From: DTKY01 sp037440765
GTDB taxonomy: Bacteria; Acidobacteriota; Terriglobia; Bryobacterales; Bryobacteraceae
NCBI GenBank assembly: GCA_037440765.1
Contig: JBBITL010000059.1
Coordinates: 1-28,045 of the forward strand
Direction: 5' to 3'
Length of the DNA stretch: 28,045 nt
Shown here: positions 8,031 to 15,700 of the stretch, in pieces
Position numbering within the stretch: the first letter of the stretch is position 1
How the letters are laid out: each line of letters begins with the position of its first letter
Program-made: the position numbers and the translations under genes
Notes under the pieces: generated by a model
Seen by the model: only the letters and a program-made list of their open reading frames with translations
Database searches by the model: none
What the model was told of the DNA's origin: nothing

Positions 8031-8903
8031 CTAATTGCGCGCCTGCAACGCCTTGGGCACCGCGATGTAGCCGGCGATCTGGTCCTTGATCACTTCGTTA
8101 ACAACCAGCTCCACCGGCTGCCTGCTCCCGGTCATGTAGAACTGGACGGGCTCGTTGGCGGTCTTGTCCTTCTTCTCAACCCGCTTGTCGTCGGCAATCA
8201 GGTCGACCGTGTACCGGTTACGGTTGGTGTCGGTCCTCTTGAGCTGAAGCTGGATGTTGCCGACCTTCTGCGCCTGCTTGGTCTTCGTGATGCGGAACTC
8301 GTAGTAGTTGCGGTCCCCGAGCGCCCGCAGGGCGGCCAGTTCCCTGGCGTTGGTGGCGATCAGGCCGCTCTGCACGCCCAGGTCTCCGCGCATCGTCTTC
8401 AATTCGGAGATGGTCCGCTCCAGTTCGCTCCTGGTTGAGGCAACCTCGGTCCGCACACCGATCACGTCGGTGGACACGTCGGAGATCTTCGAGTTGGCGG
8501 TGGAGGCCGCCTCCTTCACCTCCGTCAACTGGCTGGCTACCTGCGCCTGCTGCCTGGCCTGCTCCTCCTGGATCTGCCGCGCCAACCGCTCGGCATGCGC
8601 CAGGGCGTCCTTCCGGGCCTGGCCCGCCGCCACGGCGGCCTGCTGGCGCGCAGTCAGCAACTCGTCCCTCAATTCGGTGAGGCTCTGCCGGCTCGATGAA
8701 TTGCTCAAGGTGGCCGTCTCGCGCACCTTGGCGATCTCGCTCGAGATGGACTCTCTCATCGTGGCAAGGTCCTGCTTCAGTCCATCCAGCCAGATGAAGG
8801 TGACCGCGTTGGCCGCAACCAGCGCCAGCACGATGCCGAACAGTACCGGCATTGCCATGCCGCCCCGGCGGGGTTTTGCGACATCCGGTGTCTCTACGCT
8901 CAT
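8031..8903 (-). CDS. Membrane-anchored coiled-coil protein
   Basis: A 290-residue protein. The frame stays open far upstream, but the ATG at 8903 has a strong ribosome site (CCAGGAGAG, 4-5 nt away) and is chosen for that. A short basic N-terminus (VAKPRRGGMAMP) precedes one membrane helix (VLFGIVLALVAANAVTFIWL, about 20-39). A long coiled coil of about 150 residues follows, rich in Ala, Glu, Gln, Ser and Thr (ESISSEIAKVRETA, ARRQ-like repeats, EVKEAASTANSKISDVST, TRSELERTISELKTMRGDLG). The C-terminal 85 residues are a compact domain starting NYYEFRITKTKQAQKVGNI. No known enzyme signature was seen. It probably sits in the inner membrane with the coil in the periplasm. It is transcribed divergently from the DUF1080 gene. 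Confidence 0.8.
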   Translation of the reverse strand: MSVETPDVAKPRRGGMAMPVLFGIVLALVAANAVTFIWLDGLKQDLATMRESISSEIAKVRETATLSNSSSRQSLTELRDELLTARQQAAVAAGQARKDALAHAERLARQIQEEQARQQAQVASQLTEVKEAASTANSKISDVSTDVIGVRTEVASTRSELERTISELKTMRGDLGVQSGLIATNARELAALRALGDRNYYEFRITKTKQAQKVGNIQLQLKRTDTNRNRYTVDLIADDKRVEKKDKTANEPVQFYMTGSRQPVELVVNEVIKDQIAGYIAVPKALQARN

Positions 8904-9027
8904 TTTGCTCTCCTGGAACTGGTAGTCGGCAATTGATCTGCCAACTGCCCTGCGCGCTATCTCACTATAAATACAATAACTTATCTGAGTTCGACAATGC
9001 CGTCTGACATGTAGGAATTGCTGTGGC

Positions 9028-9042
9028 CGGTAGTTTCTACCG
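9028..9042. promoter_or_regulatory. Perfect small inverted repeat in a divergent promoter region
   Basis: CGGTAG-TTT-CTACCG is a perfect 6-bp inverted repeat with a 3-nt centre. It sits in the 168-bp divergent gap between the coiled-coil gene and the DUF1080-PHP gene, about 30 bp before the latter's ATG. It could be a repressor operator or an RNA hairpin. The gap also holds an AT-rich patch around 8971-8990 (ACTATAAATACAATAACTT) that could carry the minus-strand promoter. Confidence 0.3.
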
Positions 9043-9056
9043 CTGACGTAACGCGA

Positions 9057-9062
9057 TAAGAT
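9057..9062 (+). promoter_or_regulatory. Candidate -10 element (TAAGAT) for the DUF1080-PHP gene
   Basis: TAAGAT lies 9 nt before the ATG at 9072 in a non-coding gap, making it the most credible of the close-in TANNNT hexamers in the window. No clear -35 is seen 17 bp upstream. Confidence 0.35.
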
Positions 9063-9071
9063 AGGACCACT

Positions 9072-10550
9072 ATGCAACCGCTCGAACTTTCGCGCAGGAC
9101 GTTTCTTGGGGCACTGGCGGCGTTGCCGCTGGCCGGGCAGGACGGATGGACGCCACTGTTCGACGGCCGCAGCCTGGAGGGCTGGCGCGCGGCCGAAAAT
9201 CCGGGCTCCTGGAAGGTGGTGGACGGGCTGCTGGCGGCCGACGGGCCGCGCTCGCACCTTTTCTATGCGGGACCGGTGAGGAACGCGGATTTCAAGAACT
9301 TCGAACTGGAGGTGGAGGCGCGGGCGTCGGCCGGCTCCAACTCCGGCGTCTACTTCCATACCGCGTTTCAGGAAAAGGGCTGGCCCACGCGCGGCTTCGA
9401 GGTACAGATCAACAACTCGCAGGCCAGCGAAAGGAAAAAGACCGGCTCGCTGTACAACCTGCGCAACACCTACAAGCAGTTCGTGCGCGACGACGAGTGG
9501 CTCCGGCTGAATATCGCCGTGCGCGGCAAACGCGTGCAAGTGCAACTCAACGGAATGCTTGTGGTGGACTACGTGGAGCCCACCCCGCCCCACATTCCGC
9601 CGGGCATGGAGAAGGAGCGGAGGCTGGGAAGCGGCGCCTTCGCGCTGCAATGCCACGACCCGGCCTCCAAGGTGTTCTACCGGAGCGTGCGCGTCCGTCC
9701 GCTCCCGGACGACCTGCCCACCCCCGGCGGCGAGACTGCCGTGGCGGACGACGTCTTCAGGAAGATCGTCGACTTCGGCGCGCGCGGCTACCCCATGGCC
9801 GACCTGCATGTCCATGTAAGGAGCAAGTTCACGCTGGAGCAGGCGCTGGCCAAGAGCCGGCGCGACGGCCTCATGTACGGCATCGCGGAGAACTGCGGCG
9901 TGGGCCAGCCCGTGACCGACGACGCCGGCGCGCGCCGGTTCATAGACTCGATGAAGGGGCAGCCCGTGTTCCTGGCCATGCAGGCCGAAGGCCGGGAATG
10001 GACCCAGATGTTTTCCCGCAGCACAGTGGACCTGTTCGACTACGTTTTCACGGACTCCATGACGTGGACCGACAACCGGGGGCGGCGCATGCGCCTGTGG
10101 ATCGCGAGCGAGGTGGGCTCGATCACCGACCCACAGGAGTTCATGGACATACTGGTGGACCGGGCCGCGGGCATCCTGGAGCGCGAGCCGGTCGACATCT
10201 ACGTGAATCCGACGTACCTTCCCAACCAGCTCGCCAGCGACTACGAGACGCTGTGGACCGAGCCTCGCCGGCAGCGGATCATCACGGCCGCCGCCAGCAA
10301 CGGCGTGGCCGTCGAAATCAACGACCGCTACAAGCTGCCCAGCCCCTCATTCATCAAGATGATGAAGGCCGCCGGCTGCAAATTCACCCTGGGCACCAAC
10401 AACGCTGGCGCCGATGACATGGGACGCGACGAGTACGGACTTCGGATGATCGAGGAGTGCAATCTTACCAGCCAGGATTTCTGGGTGCCGCTCGTGCCCG
10501 GTTCTGCCAAGGCCGTCAACCGCAAGGGCGACATCCTGAAGAAGGGCTGA
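9072..10550 (+). CDS. Tat-exported fusion: 3-keto-disaccharide hydrolase-like (DUF1080) domain + PHP-like domain
   Basis: A 492-residue protein with a Tat signal (LELSRRTFLGALAALPLAGQ). Residues about 24-212 form a DUF1080/3-keto-disaccharide hydrolase domain of concanavalin-like fold, seen in GWTPLFDGRSLEGWRAAENPG, WKVVDGLLAADG, NSGVYFHT, GFEVQINNS, TGSLYNL and YRSVRVRPL. Members cleave or bind 3-keto-glycosides and are abundant in Acidobacteria and Planctomycetes. Residues from about 240 onward resemble the PHP metal-dependent phosphoesterase fold: a metal-type DLHVHVRS (D244) near the start, GLMYGIAENCG, and a late GTNNAGADDMGRDEYGLRMI. The pairing may join glycan cleavage with a hydrolase acting on the product, which is inference. 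Its stop faces the esterase remnant 6 bp away. Confidence 0.8.
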   Translation: MQPLELSRRTFLGALAALPLAGQDGWTPLFDGRSLEGWRAAENPGSWKVVDGLLAADGPRSHLFYAGPVRNADFKNFELEVEARASAGSNSGVYFHTAFQEKGWPTRGFEVQINNSQASERKKTGSLYNLRNTYKQFVRDDEWLRLNIAVRGKRVQVQLNGMLVVDYVEPTPPHIPPGMEKERRLGSGAFALQCHDPASKVFYRSVRVRPLPDDLPTPGGETAVADDVFRKIVDFGARGYPMADLHVHVRSKFTLEQALAKSRRDGLMYGIAENCGVGQPVTDDAGARRFIDSMKGQPVFLAMQAEGREWTQMFSRSTVDLFDYVFTDSMTWTDNRGRRMRLWIASEVGSITDPQEFMDILVDRAAGILEREPVDIYVNPTYLPNQLASDYETLWTEPRRQRIITAAASNGVAVEINDRYKLPSPSFIKMMKAAGCKFTLGTNNAGADDMGRDEYGLRMIEECNLTSQDFWVPLVPGSAKAVNRKGDILKKG

Positions 10551-10556
10551 GCGCCC

Positions 10557-10788
10557 TCAGCGGAACAACAGCGGCGCGAACTCGCCCAGGTAATCGCGCC
10601 ACTCGGCGCTTGGACCCAACCAGCGGGACCACGTCTTTGACGATGTACCGGCCGTGGAGGTCTGAGTTGCTTGCCTGCCCGCCACGCGCACCGTGCGGGA
10701 CTGCGTGTCCGTATGGCATCACCGCGATCATCGGGACCGCCTTCCTCCCGGCCGGCAGGTTGTCTATGATAGTGATGAACCCGCGCTG
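10557..10788 (-). pseudogene. Remnant of an exported alpha/beta-hydrolase esterase (core deleted)
   Basis: This 328-bp gap between two plus-strand genes holds minus-strand coding debris. One frame reads RGFITIIDNLPAGRKAVPMI, VMPYGHAVPHGARGGQ and GRYIVKDVVPLVG. That is the block normally found before the nucleophile elbow in feruloyl-esterase/enterochelin-esterase-like hydrolases. Directly after it, in another frame, comes EWRDYLGEFAPLLFR and a stop at 10557-10559, which is the family's usual C-terminus. About 150 residues between these blocks, including the serine nucleophile and catalytic histidine, are gone. The N-terminal signal region is also unrecognisable. This is therefore a deletion-scarred pseudogene. 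Apart from this remnant I see nothing in 10551-10878. Confidence 0.7.
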
Positions 10789-10878
10789 TTCGCTGCTGTG
10801 GCCGGCCGCGCCGGCGGGAACGCTTGGGCACGGGGAGCGCATCTCCCGTGCGTCGCCGCGAACGGATTGGAGCTTCGC

Positions 10879-12270
10879 ATGAGACTGCCTGCCGCCCTTG
10901 TATTAGCCTGCTGTTCCGCCCAGGGAGCTGACCTGGACTGGGCGGCCGTCAACCAGGAAACGCTCCGGCACTTCCAGGCGCTGGTGCGGATCAACACCAG
11001 CGATCCGCCCGGCAACGAGGCTCCCGCGGTCGAGTACATGAAGTCGGTGCTGGAGGGCGCCGGCATCCCCGTCGAGATCTTCGCCGTGGAAGCCAGGAGG
11101 CCCAACCTGGTGGCGCGGCTGAAGGGCTCCGGGGCCAGGCGGCCCGTCCTGATAATGGGACACACCGACACGGTGCCGGCCGATCCGGCCGCCTGGAAGG
11201 AGCACGGGCCGTTCTCGGCCGACCGCGCCGGCGGCTACATCTACGGCCGCGGCTCGCTCGACGACAAGGACAACGTGGTCGCCTCGCTCATGACCCTGCT
11301 GCTGCTCAAGCGCCAGAACGTGCCCCTGGACCGCGATGTGATCTTCCTGGCCGAGGCCGGCGAGGAGGGCAACACCCAGTTGGGCATCGCGTTCATGGTG
11401 GAGAAGCACTGGCCGGTGCTTGACGCGGAGTTCTGCCTGGCCGAAGGGGGCGGTGTCGACCGGCGCGACGGCCGCATCGGCCCCGTCACGGTCATGACCA
11501 CGGAGAAAGTGCCGGCCCGCGCCTCACTGGTGGCCACCGGGACAGCGGGACACGGATCGATCCCGCTTCCCGACAATCCCATCGTCCGGCTGTCCCGCGC
11601 TCTGGCGCGGCTCACCGACTGGCAGCCGGCCATGAAACTCAACGACACGACCCGCGCCTACTTTCAGGGCCTGGCCGGCGTGTCGCCGCCCGAACGGGCA
11701 GCACGCTACATGGCGCTTCTCGGTCCGGCGCCGCCGGACGGCGTCGAGGAGTACTTTCGGCTCCACGAGCCCGCTCACAACTCCATGCTGCGCACCTCGA
11801 TTTCGCCGACCGTCCTCGCGGCAGGCGACCGCTCCAACGTCATCCCTTCCACGGCGCGCGCGACGCTGGACATCCGGGCCGTCCCCGGCGAAGACATGGA
11901 AGCCCTTTTCGCCGAAATGAGGAGGCGGATCGGAGACGACCGGGTTGAAATCGTGCGCGCCTCCAGGGCGCGGCCGCCGGCGCCGCCCTCGAGGCTCGAC
12001 ACGGAGATGTATCGCGCGCTCGAGAGCGTCGGAAAGCGCCTCTATCCGGGCGCCGCCGTGCTGCCCGGGATGCTCAACGGCGCCACCGACATGGCTTTCC
12101 TGCGCGAGAAGGGAGTGCAGTGTTACGGCATCGGTCCAGCGCAGGATTCCGGAGACGCGGTGGCGGGCTACGGCGCGCACTCCGACCGGGAGCGGATTCT
12201 CGAAGAGGAACTCTACCGCTTCGTCCGCTTTCAGTACGAGGCTGTTCGAGAGGTGGCCCGAAGGAGATAG
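10879..12270 (+). CDS. Secreted M20 family metallopeptidase
   Basis: A 463-residue enzyme. ATG 10879 gives a signal peptide (MRLPAALVLACCSAQG), possibly of lipoprotein type; the open frame upstream lies over the esterase remnant and is rejected. The M20 metal and catalytic residues are present: H95 and D97 in MGHTDTVP, D128 in GRGSLDDKDN, E162/E163 in AEAGEEGN, and H434 near the end in GAHSDRERI. The dimerisation (lid) domain occupies about 210-330, with GTAGHGSIPLPDNPI. The enzyme would hydrolyse peptides or N-acyl amino acids in the periplasm using two zinc ions. It resembles carboxypeptidase/carnosinase-type M20 members. The exact substrate is unknown. Confidence 0.88.
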   Translation: MRLPAALVLACCSAQGADLDWAAVNQETLRHFQALVRINTSDPPGNEAPAVEYMKSVLEGAGIPVEIFAVEARRPNLVARLKGSGARRPVLIMGHTDTVPADPAAWKEHGPFSADRAGGYIYGRGSLDDKDNVVASLMTLLLLKRQNVPLDRDVIFLAEAGEEGNTQLGIAFMVEKHWPVLDAEFCLAEGGGVDRRDGRIGPVTVMTTEKVPARASLVATGTAGHGSIPLPDNPIVRLSRALARLTDWQPAMKLNDTTRAYFQGLAGVSPPERAARYMALLGPAPPDGVEEYFRLHEPAHNSMLRTSISPTVLAAGDRSNVIPSTARATLDIRAVPGEDMEALFAEMRRRIGDDRVEIVRASRARPPAPPSRLDTEMYRALESVGKRLYPGAAVLPGMLNGATDMAFLREKGVQCYGIGPAQDSGDAVAGYGAHSDRERILEEELYRFVRFQYEAVREVARRR

Positions 12271-12334
12271 GCCGGCGCCTGAGGCTCAACGCAGCGCCCG
12301 TCTCCTCCGCCGGCGAAAGCGGGCTGTGCCCTTC

Positions 12335-12349
12335 CCCGGCCTAGCCGGG
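12335..12349 (+). promoter_or_regulatory. GC-rich hairpin in the PEP-CTERM gene leader
   Basis: CCCGGC-CTA-GCCGGG is a perfect 6-bp stem with a 3-nt loop, 65 bp after the M20 peptidase stop. It may help end the peptidase transcript, although there is no T-run, or it may be part of a structured leader for the PEP-CTERM gene. Confidence 0.3.
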
Positions 12350-12350
12350 C

Positions 12351-12366
12351 TACCCCCAGAAGGGTA
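12351..12366. promoter_or_regulatory. Candidate operator palindrome TACCC-N6-GGGTA
   Basis: TACCC and GGGTA form a 5-bp inverted repeat with a 6-bp spacer, about 95 bp upstream of the PEP-CTERM gene. Arms of this kind (TACCC/GGGTA) resemble binding sites of NarL/LuxR-type response regulators, which is a family-level analogy only. A TTGACT that could serve as a -35 lies at 12384-12389. Confidence 0.3.
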
Positions 12367-12461
12367 TATCAACACTAACCCAGTTGACTCGCAGGTGATA
12401 GCGCGAATCTCTGAGAAAACTGGATGTTGCGCGGCACTACCGTTGGCAGGCCATCTTGCAA

Positions 12462-13115
12462 ATGAAACCGCGCATCGTCCTGTTGATCGTTACGATCATA
12501 CTTACGCTCCTGGCCGCTCCGGCAGGCGCGACAATGACCTACTTCACCTCGCAAGCTGCTTGGGCAGCCGCCACTTCGGACGTGTTCACCATCACCTTCA
12601 ATGACATCCAGGTGCCTTCCAATCCCGGCTGGGTGGACTACAGCACCACCGGCCTTCAGTTGCACGGCGTCACGTTTTCCGCGAACCCGGCGACTTTCGG
12701 CGGCATCCAGGTGGGCGTCTGGCCCGATGTCTGCGTTGTGAACGCATTCGGAGCTGGCAACAACTTCCTGTGCGGCAACACGTTCGGGACGAAGATTTTC
12801 GAAGCGGCGTTGCCACAGCTCGTCGTCGCCGTTGCGATGCGGCTCTTGCCGAATCCCCACTCAAGCTCGGTTCAGCTGATCTTCTCCAGCGGCGATTCGC
12901 AGACTATCCCCGCCCTGCCCAGCGCAACCCCGGTTTTCGCCGGCTTCGTTTTCAGCCAGCCGGTCAGTTGGGTAAGGTTTGACTCGGCGGGCGCCAACGC
13001 CATCGCCGTGGACGACTTCTCCTACGGCCAGGTCCCGGAGGCAAGTACGGTGTTGCTCGCCGGAGTCGGGCTGATCAGCCTGCTCGCGGCCAGGCGGTTG
13101 CGCCGCCGCGGCTGA
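12462..13115 (+). CDS. PEP-CTERM sorted exoprotein
   Basis: A 217-residue protein; ATG 12462 is preferred to the in-frame TTG two codons upstream. It has an N-terminal signal peptide (MKPRIVLLIVTIILTLLAAPAGA) and a C-terminal tripartite sorting signal. That signal is a VPEAST motif (PEP variant) at about 190, the membrane helix VLLAGVGLISLLAA and the basic tail RRLRRRG. Such proteins are cleaved by exosortase and delivered to the outside or to extracellular matrix in exopolysaccharide-producing Gram-negative bacteria. The body is beta-rich (ITFNDIQVPSNPGWVDYSTT, GLQLHGVTFSANPA, AIAVDDFSYG) and resembles the common PEP-CTERM carbohydrate-binding-like jelly roll. No exosortase gene is in the window. 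Confidence 0.88.
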   Translation: MKPRIVLLIVTIILTLLAAPAGATMTYFTSQAAWAAATSDVFTITFNDIQVPSNPGWVDYSTTGLQLHGVTFSANPATFGGIQVGVWPDVCVVNAFGAGNNFLCGNTFGTKIFEAALPQLVVAVAMRLLPNPHSSSVQLIFSSGDSQTIPALPSATPVFAGFVFSQPVSWVRFDSAGANAIAVDDFSYGQVPEASTVLLAGVGLISLLAARRLRRRG

Positions 13116-13186
13116 CCGCGCCGGCCGGTTCCCCCCGGGCCCGGGTCTGGAGTCCGCTCCAAATCCGCCGATCTACCGCCCAGGGG

Positions 13187-14134
13187 ATGACGTTCTATGA
13201 CGAGCTAGGGCTCCGCCCGGACGCCTCGCTCGACGAGATCCGGCGAGCGTACAGGAATCTGGCGCGGTTGCTGCACCCGGACCAGCAGGAGGACGAGACC
13301 TTGCGCGAGCTGGCCGAGGGGCGGATGAGGCGTCTCAACCTGGTTTATGCGACGCTCTCCGACCCCGAGCGCCGGAAGCAGTACGACGCCGGCGCGGTGC
13401 TGTCGGCCGCGCCCAGAACCAGGCCGCCAAGACTGTCAGGGCGGGAAGTCGCGTGGTTTCTGACCGGCCTGGCGGCTGCAACCCTGTATTGGAGACTCTC
13501 CCCGCCGCCGCCCCCGGTGCCGGGCGCCGGGACGGTTCCGGTGGCGCAGGCAACCACAGCGCCAGCGGCGCAACCAACGCCCGGAGCCTTCGTTCCGCGG
13601 CCCGTCCCGCGGCCCGTCCCGCGGCCCGCGGCGGTTGCGGCCACCCCGGCGGCCGCCTATGCCGTGGAGGCATCCCTGCCGGCCACCTCGCCGGCGACAG
13701 TCTACGCGCCGGCGCTTCCGGCAATCCCCGGTCTGGATCCGCCCCCAGCGCTTCTGACGGTCACGCCGCGGTTCAGCGGCACCTGGATCTACGTCCCGCC
13801 CAAAACAGGGAGTCCCGGCGAGGCGCTGTACCCGGCCGAGTACGTCGAGGCCATGATCCAGGAGGACTCGGGGCGGATCCGGGGAAGGTACCGCGCGCTC
13901 TACCGCGTCCCGGACCGGCCCATTTCCTCCGAGGTAGCCTTCCGCTTCGAAGGGTACGTCGAGGGCGACGCCGCCGGCCTGCGCTGGCTCGGAGCCGGGG
14001 GCTCGGAAGGAGAAGTGAAGCTGGCCCTGCTGTCGGCGCGCGCCCTGCGTGTGGACTGGATCGCCACCTCCATGGGCACGCAGTTGGGCCTGGCTTCCGG
14101 GACCGCGGTGCTCACCCGCCGGCAGGAGCCGTAG
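13187..14134 (+). CDS. J-domain membrane protein with a C-terminal beta domain
   Basis: A 315-residue protein. Residues 1-66 are a J domain with the essential HPD triad (H30-P31-D32 in LLHPDQQ) and typical flanks DELGLRPDASLDEIRRAYRN and LVYATLSDPERRKQYDAG. J domains stimulate DnaK ATPase. A membrane helix follows (VAWFLTGLAAATLYW, about 87-103), so the J domain should face the cytoplasm. A long proline/alanine-rich linker (about 105-185) includes PVPRPVPRPVPRP. The last 125 residues form a beta-rich domain (FSGTWIYVPPKTGS, AMIQEDSGRIRGRYRALYRV, VAFRFEGYVEGDA) that would lie in the periplasm. It lacks the Gly/Phe and zinc regions of true DnaJ, so it is a specialised co-chaperone. Its client is unknown. 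Confidence 0.82.
   Translation: MTFYDELGLRPDASLDEIRRAYRNLARLLHPDQQEDETLRELAEGRMRRLNLVYATLSDPERRKQYDAGAVLSAAPRTRPPRLSGREVAWFLTGLAAATLYWRLSPPPPPVPGAGTVPVAQATTAPAAQPTPGAFVPRPVPRPVPRPAAVAATPAAAYAVEASLPATSPATVYAPALPAIPGLDPPPALLTVTPRFSGTWIYVPPKTGSPGEALYPAEYVEAMIQEDSGRIRGRYRALYRVPDRPISSEVAFRFEGYVEGDAAGLRWLGAGGSEGEVKLALLSARALRVDWIATSMGTQLGLASGTAVLTRRQEP
13595..13630 (+). repeat. 12-bp tandem repeat inside the J-domain gene linker
   Basis: Nearly three copies of the 12-mer CCGCGGCCCGTC encode the repeated tetrapeptide PRPV. The repeat lies in the flexible linker, where unit number could vary between strains without breaking the frame. Confidence 0.7.
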
Positions 14135-14240
14135 CAGGCCCCTGGTTGCGCAGTGAAGCGGGTGGCTAGTAAGATGGGATTTCCCTTCCAGCTTCCACTC
14201 GAAGCCAACTGGAACCGGCATTTCACAATTTGAGGGTCTG

Positions 14241-14639
14241 GTGCATTCACAAACTCGCAACGAGAAGCGCGAACCGAAACGGGTGCTCGCGCTGGTGGCG
14301 GACCTGCTGTTCACAGTGAAGATCGCCGACGCCGCCAAGCGGGCGGGCATGCAGGCGGAGTTCGTCAAGAGCGAGAAGGAACTGTTCGACAAGGTGCGGC
14401 CCCACCCGGCTCTGATCATCCTCGATCTGAATTTCGCGGGCGTGCAGCCCCTGAAGCTGATCGGCAAGCTCCGCGACAATCCGGACCTCAAGCGCGCCAG
14501 CCTGCTGGCCTACGTGTCGCACGTGGACGGCGAACTCAAGCAGAAGGCGCACGACCTGGGCTGCCACATGGTCATGGCCCGCTCGGCCTTCTCCCAGAAC
14601 CTCCCCATGATTCTGAGGCGTCACGCCGGCGTCCTGTAG
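14241..14639 (+). CDS. Stand-alone receiver-like domain protein
   Basis: A 132-residue protein starting at GTG 14241, preceded by GAGGG at close spacing. A basic N-terminal tail (HSQTRNEKREPKR) is followed by one CheY-like fold: RVLALVADLLFTVKIADAAK, ALIILDLNFAGVQPLKLI, LLAYVSHVDGELKQKAHDLG. The phosphoacceptor aspartate (D62) is present. The paired acidic residues normally after strand 1 are reduced to one Asp (D21), and the conserved lysine appears to be Arg (VMARSAF). It may therefore act without normal phosphorylation. There is no output domain and no adjacent kinase. A TAAGAT hexamer at 14170-14175 could be its promoter, leaving a 65-nt leader. Confidence 0.7.
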   Translation: MHSQTRNEKREPKRVLALVADLLFTVKIADAAKRAGMQAEFVKSEKELFDKVRPHPALIILDLNFAGVQPLKLIGKLRDNPDLKRASLLAYVSHVDGELKQKAHDLGCHMVMARSAFSQNLPMILRRHAGVL

Positions 14640-14726
14640 GGCCGCCTGTGAGCTCACCGGCCCGGCCTCCAGGAGTGGTATCCTTGTCGCTTGTAAACCA
14701 GAAATTCAGGTCCAGGGAGAAAAGCC

Positions 14727-15686
14727 ATGAAGGTCGGAGTTTTCACGGCACTGCTTGCGAGCATGTCGCTCGATCAGGTGATCGAGAAGCTGAAGAAGCT
14801 CGGTGTTAGCACGGTGGAGCTGGGCACCGGCAATTACCCCGGCGGTCCTCATTGCAGTCTTGAGATGCTCGGCAACCGCGCCGCGCTCAAGGAATTCAAA
14901 CAGAAGCTGGACGACAATGGCTTCACCATCAGCGCCCTTAGCTGCCACGGCGAGCCGCTGCACCCCAATCCGGCCATCGCCAAAGCCAATCAGGAGATCA
15001 GCCGCAAGACCGTCCTGCTGGCCGAGAAGCTGGGCGTGCCGGTGGTCATCGACTTCTCCGGATGCCCCGGTGACAGCGACAAGGCCAAGTGCCCCAACTG
15101 GGTGACCTGCGCCTGGCCTCCGCACTTCCAGGAGGTGCTGGCATGGCAGTGGGAGAAGAAGGTGGCGCCGTACTGGATCAAGCACGGGAAGTTCGCCGCC
15201 GACCACGGGGTTAAGATCGGCATCGAGATGCATCCCGGCTTCGTGGTGTACAGCCCGGAAACCATGCTCAAGCTGCGCTCCATCGCCGGCAAGAGCGTGG
15301 GCTGCAATTACGACCCCAGTCACATGTTCTGGCAGGGCATCGACCCGATCGCCGCCGTCCGGATTCTGGGCGACGCCATAGTCCACGTTCACGCCAAGGA
15401 CACCCAGATCTACGCGCGGAACCTGCCGATGACCGGCGTGCTTGACACTAAGAGCTACACCGACGAGCGCAACCGGACCTGGATCTTCCGCACCTGCGGC
15501 TACGGCCACGGCGCCGAGTGGTGGCGCGAGTTCATTTCCACGCTGCGCATGTACGGCTACGACAACGTGCTATCGGTCGAGCACGAGGACAGCCTGATGT
15601 CGGCCGAAGAAGGCCTGACCAAGGCGGTCCGGTTCCTGAGCCAGCTTGTGATTCAGGAGAAGCCCGGCTTGGCCTACTGGGCCTGA
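14727..15686 (+). CDS. Sugar phosphate isomerase/epimerase (xylose-isomerase-like TIM barrel)
   Basis: A 319-residue TIM-barrel protein of the AP-endonuclease-2/xylose-isomerase-like superfamily. The start has a good ribosome site (CAGGGAG, about 9 nt upstream). Barrel markers include GVSTVELGTGNYPGG, ALSCHGEPLHPNPA, GVKIGIEMHPGFVVY (metal-ligand Glu), VGCNYDPSHMFWQGIDP (Asp/His), AIVHVHAKDTQIY and VLSVEHEDSLMS (final Glu). These fit a two-metal isomerase/epimerase acting on a sugar or inositol derivative, such as IolE/IolI-type or 3-keto-sugar enzymes. It is probably cytoplasmic because no signal is present. A possible -10 (TATCCT) is at 14679-14684. The OsmC gene starts 14 bp after its stop. 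The exact substrate is not predictable. Confidence 0.85.
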   Translation: MKVGVFTALLASMSLDQVIEKLKKLGVSTVELGTGNYPGGPHCSLEMLGNRAALKEFKQKLDDNGFTISALSCHGEPLHPNPAIAKANQEISRKTVLLAEKLGVPVVIDFSGCPGDSDKAKCPNWVTCAWPPHFQEVLAWQWEKKVAPYWIKHGKFAADHGVKIGIEMHPGFVVYSPETMLKLRSIAGKSVGCNYDPSHMFWQGIDPIAAVRILGDAIVHVHAKDTQIYARNLPMTGVLDTKSYTDERNRTWIFRTCGYGHGAEWWREFISTLRMYGYDNVLSVEHEDSLMSAEEGLTKAVRFLSQLVIQEKPGLAYWA

Positions 15687-15700
15687 GGCGGACCCCCGCA

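Noticed and set aside
12445..12461. Possible sigma-54 promoter (TTGGCAGGCCATCTTGCA) before the PEP-CTERM gene
   Set aside because: GG and GC are separated by 11 instead of 10 bp, and it abuts the ATG, so transcription would begin inside the gene.
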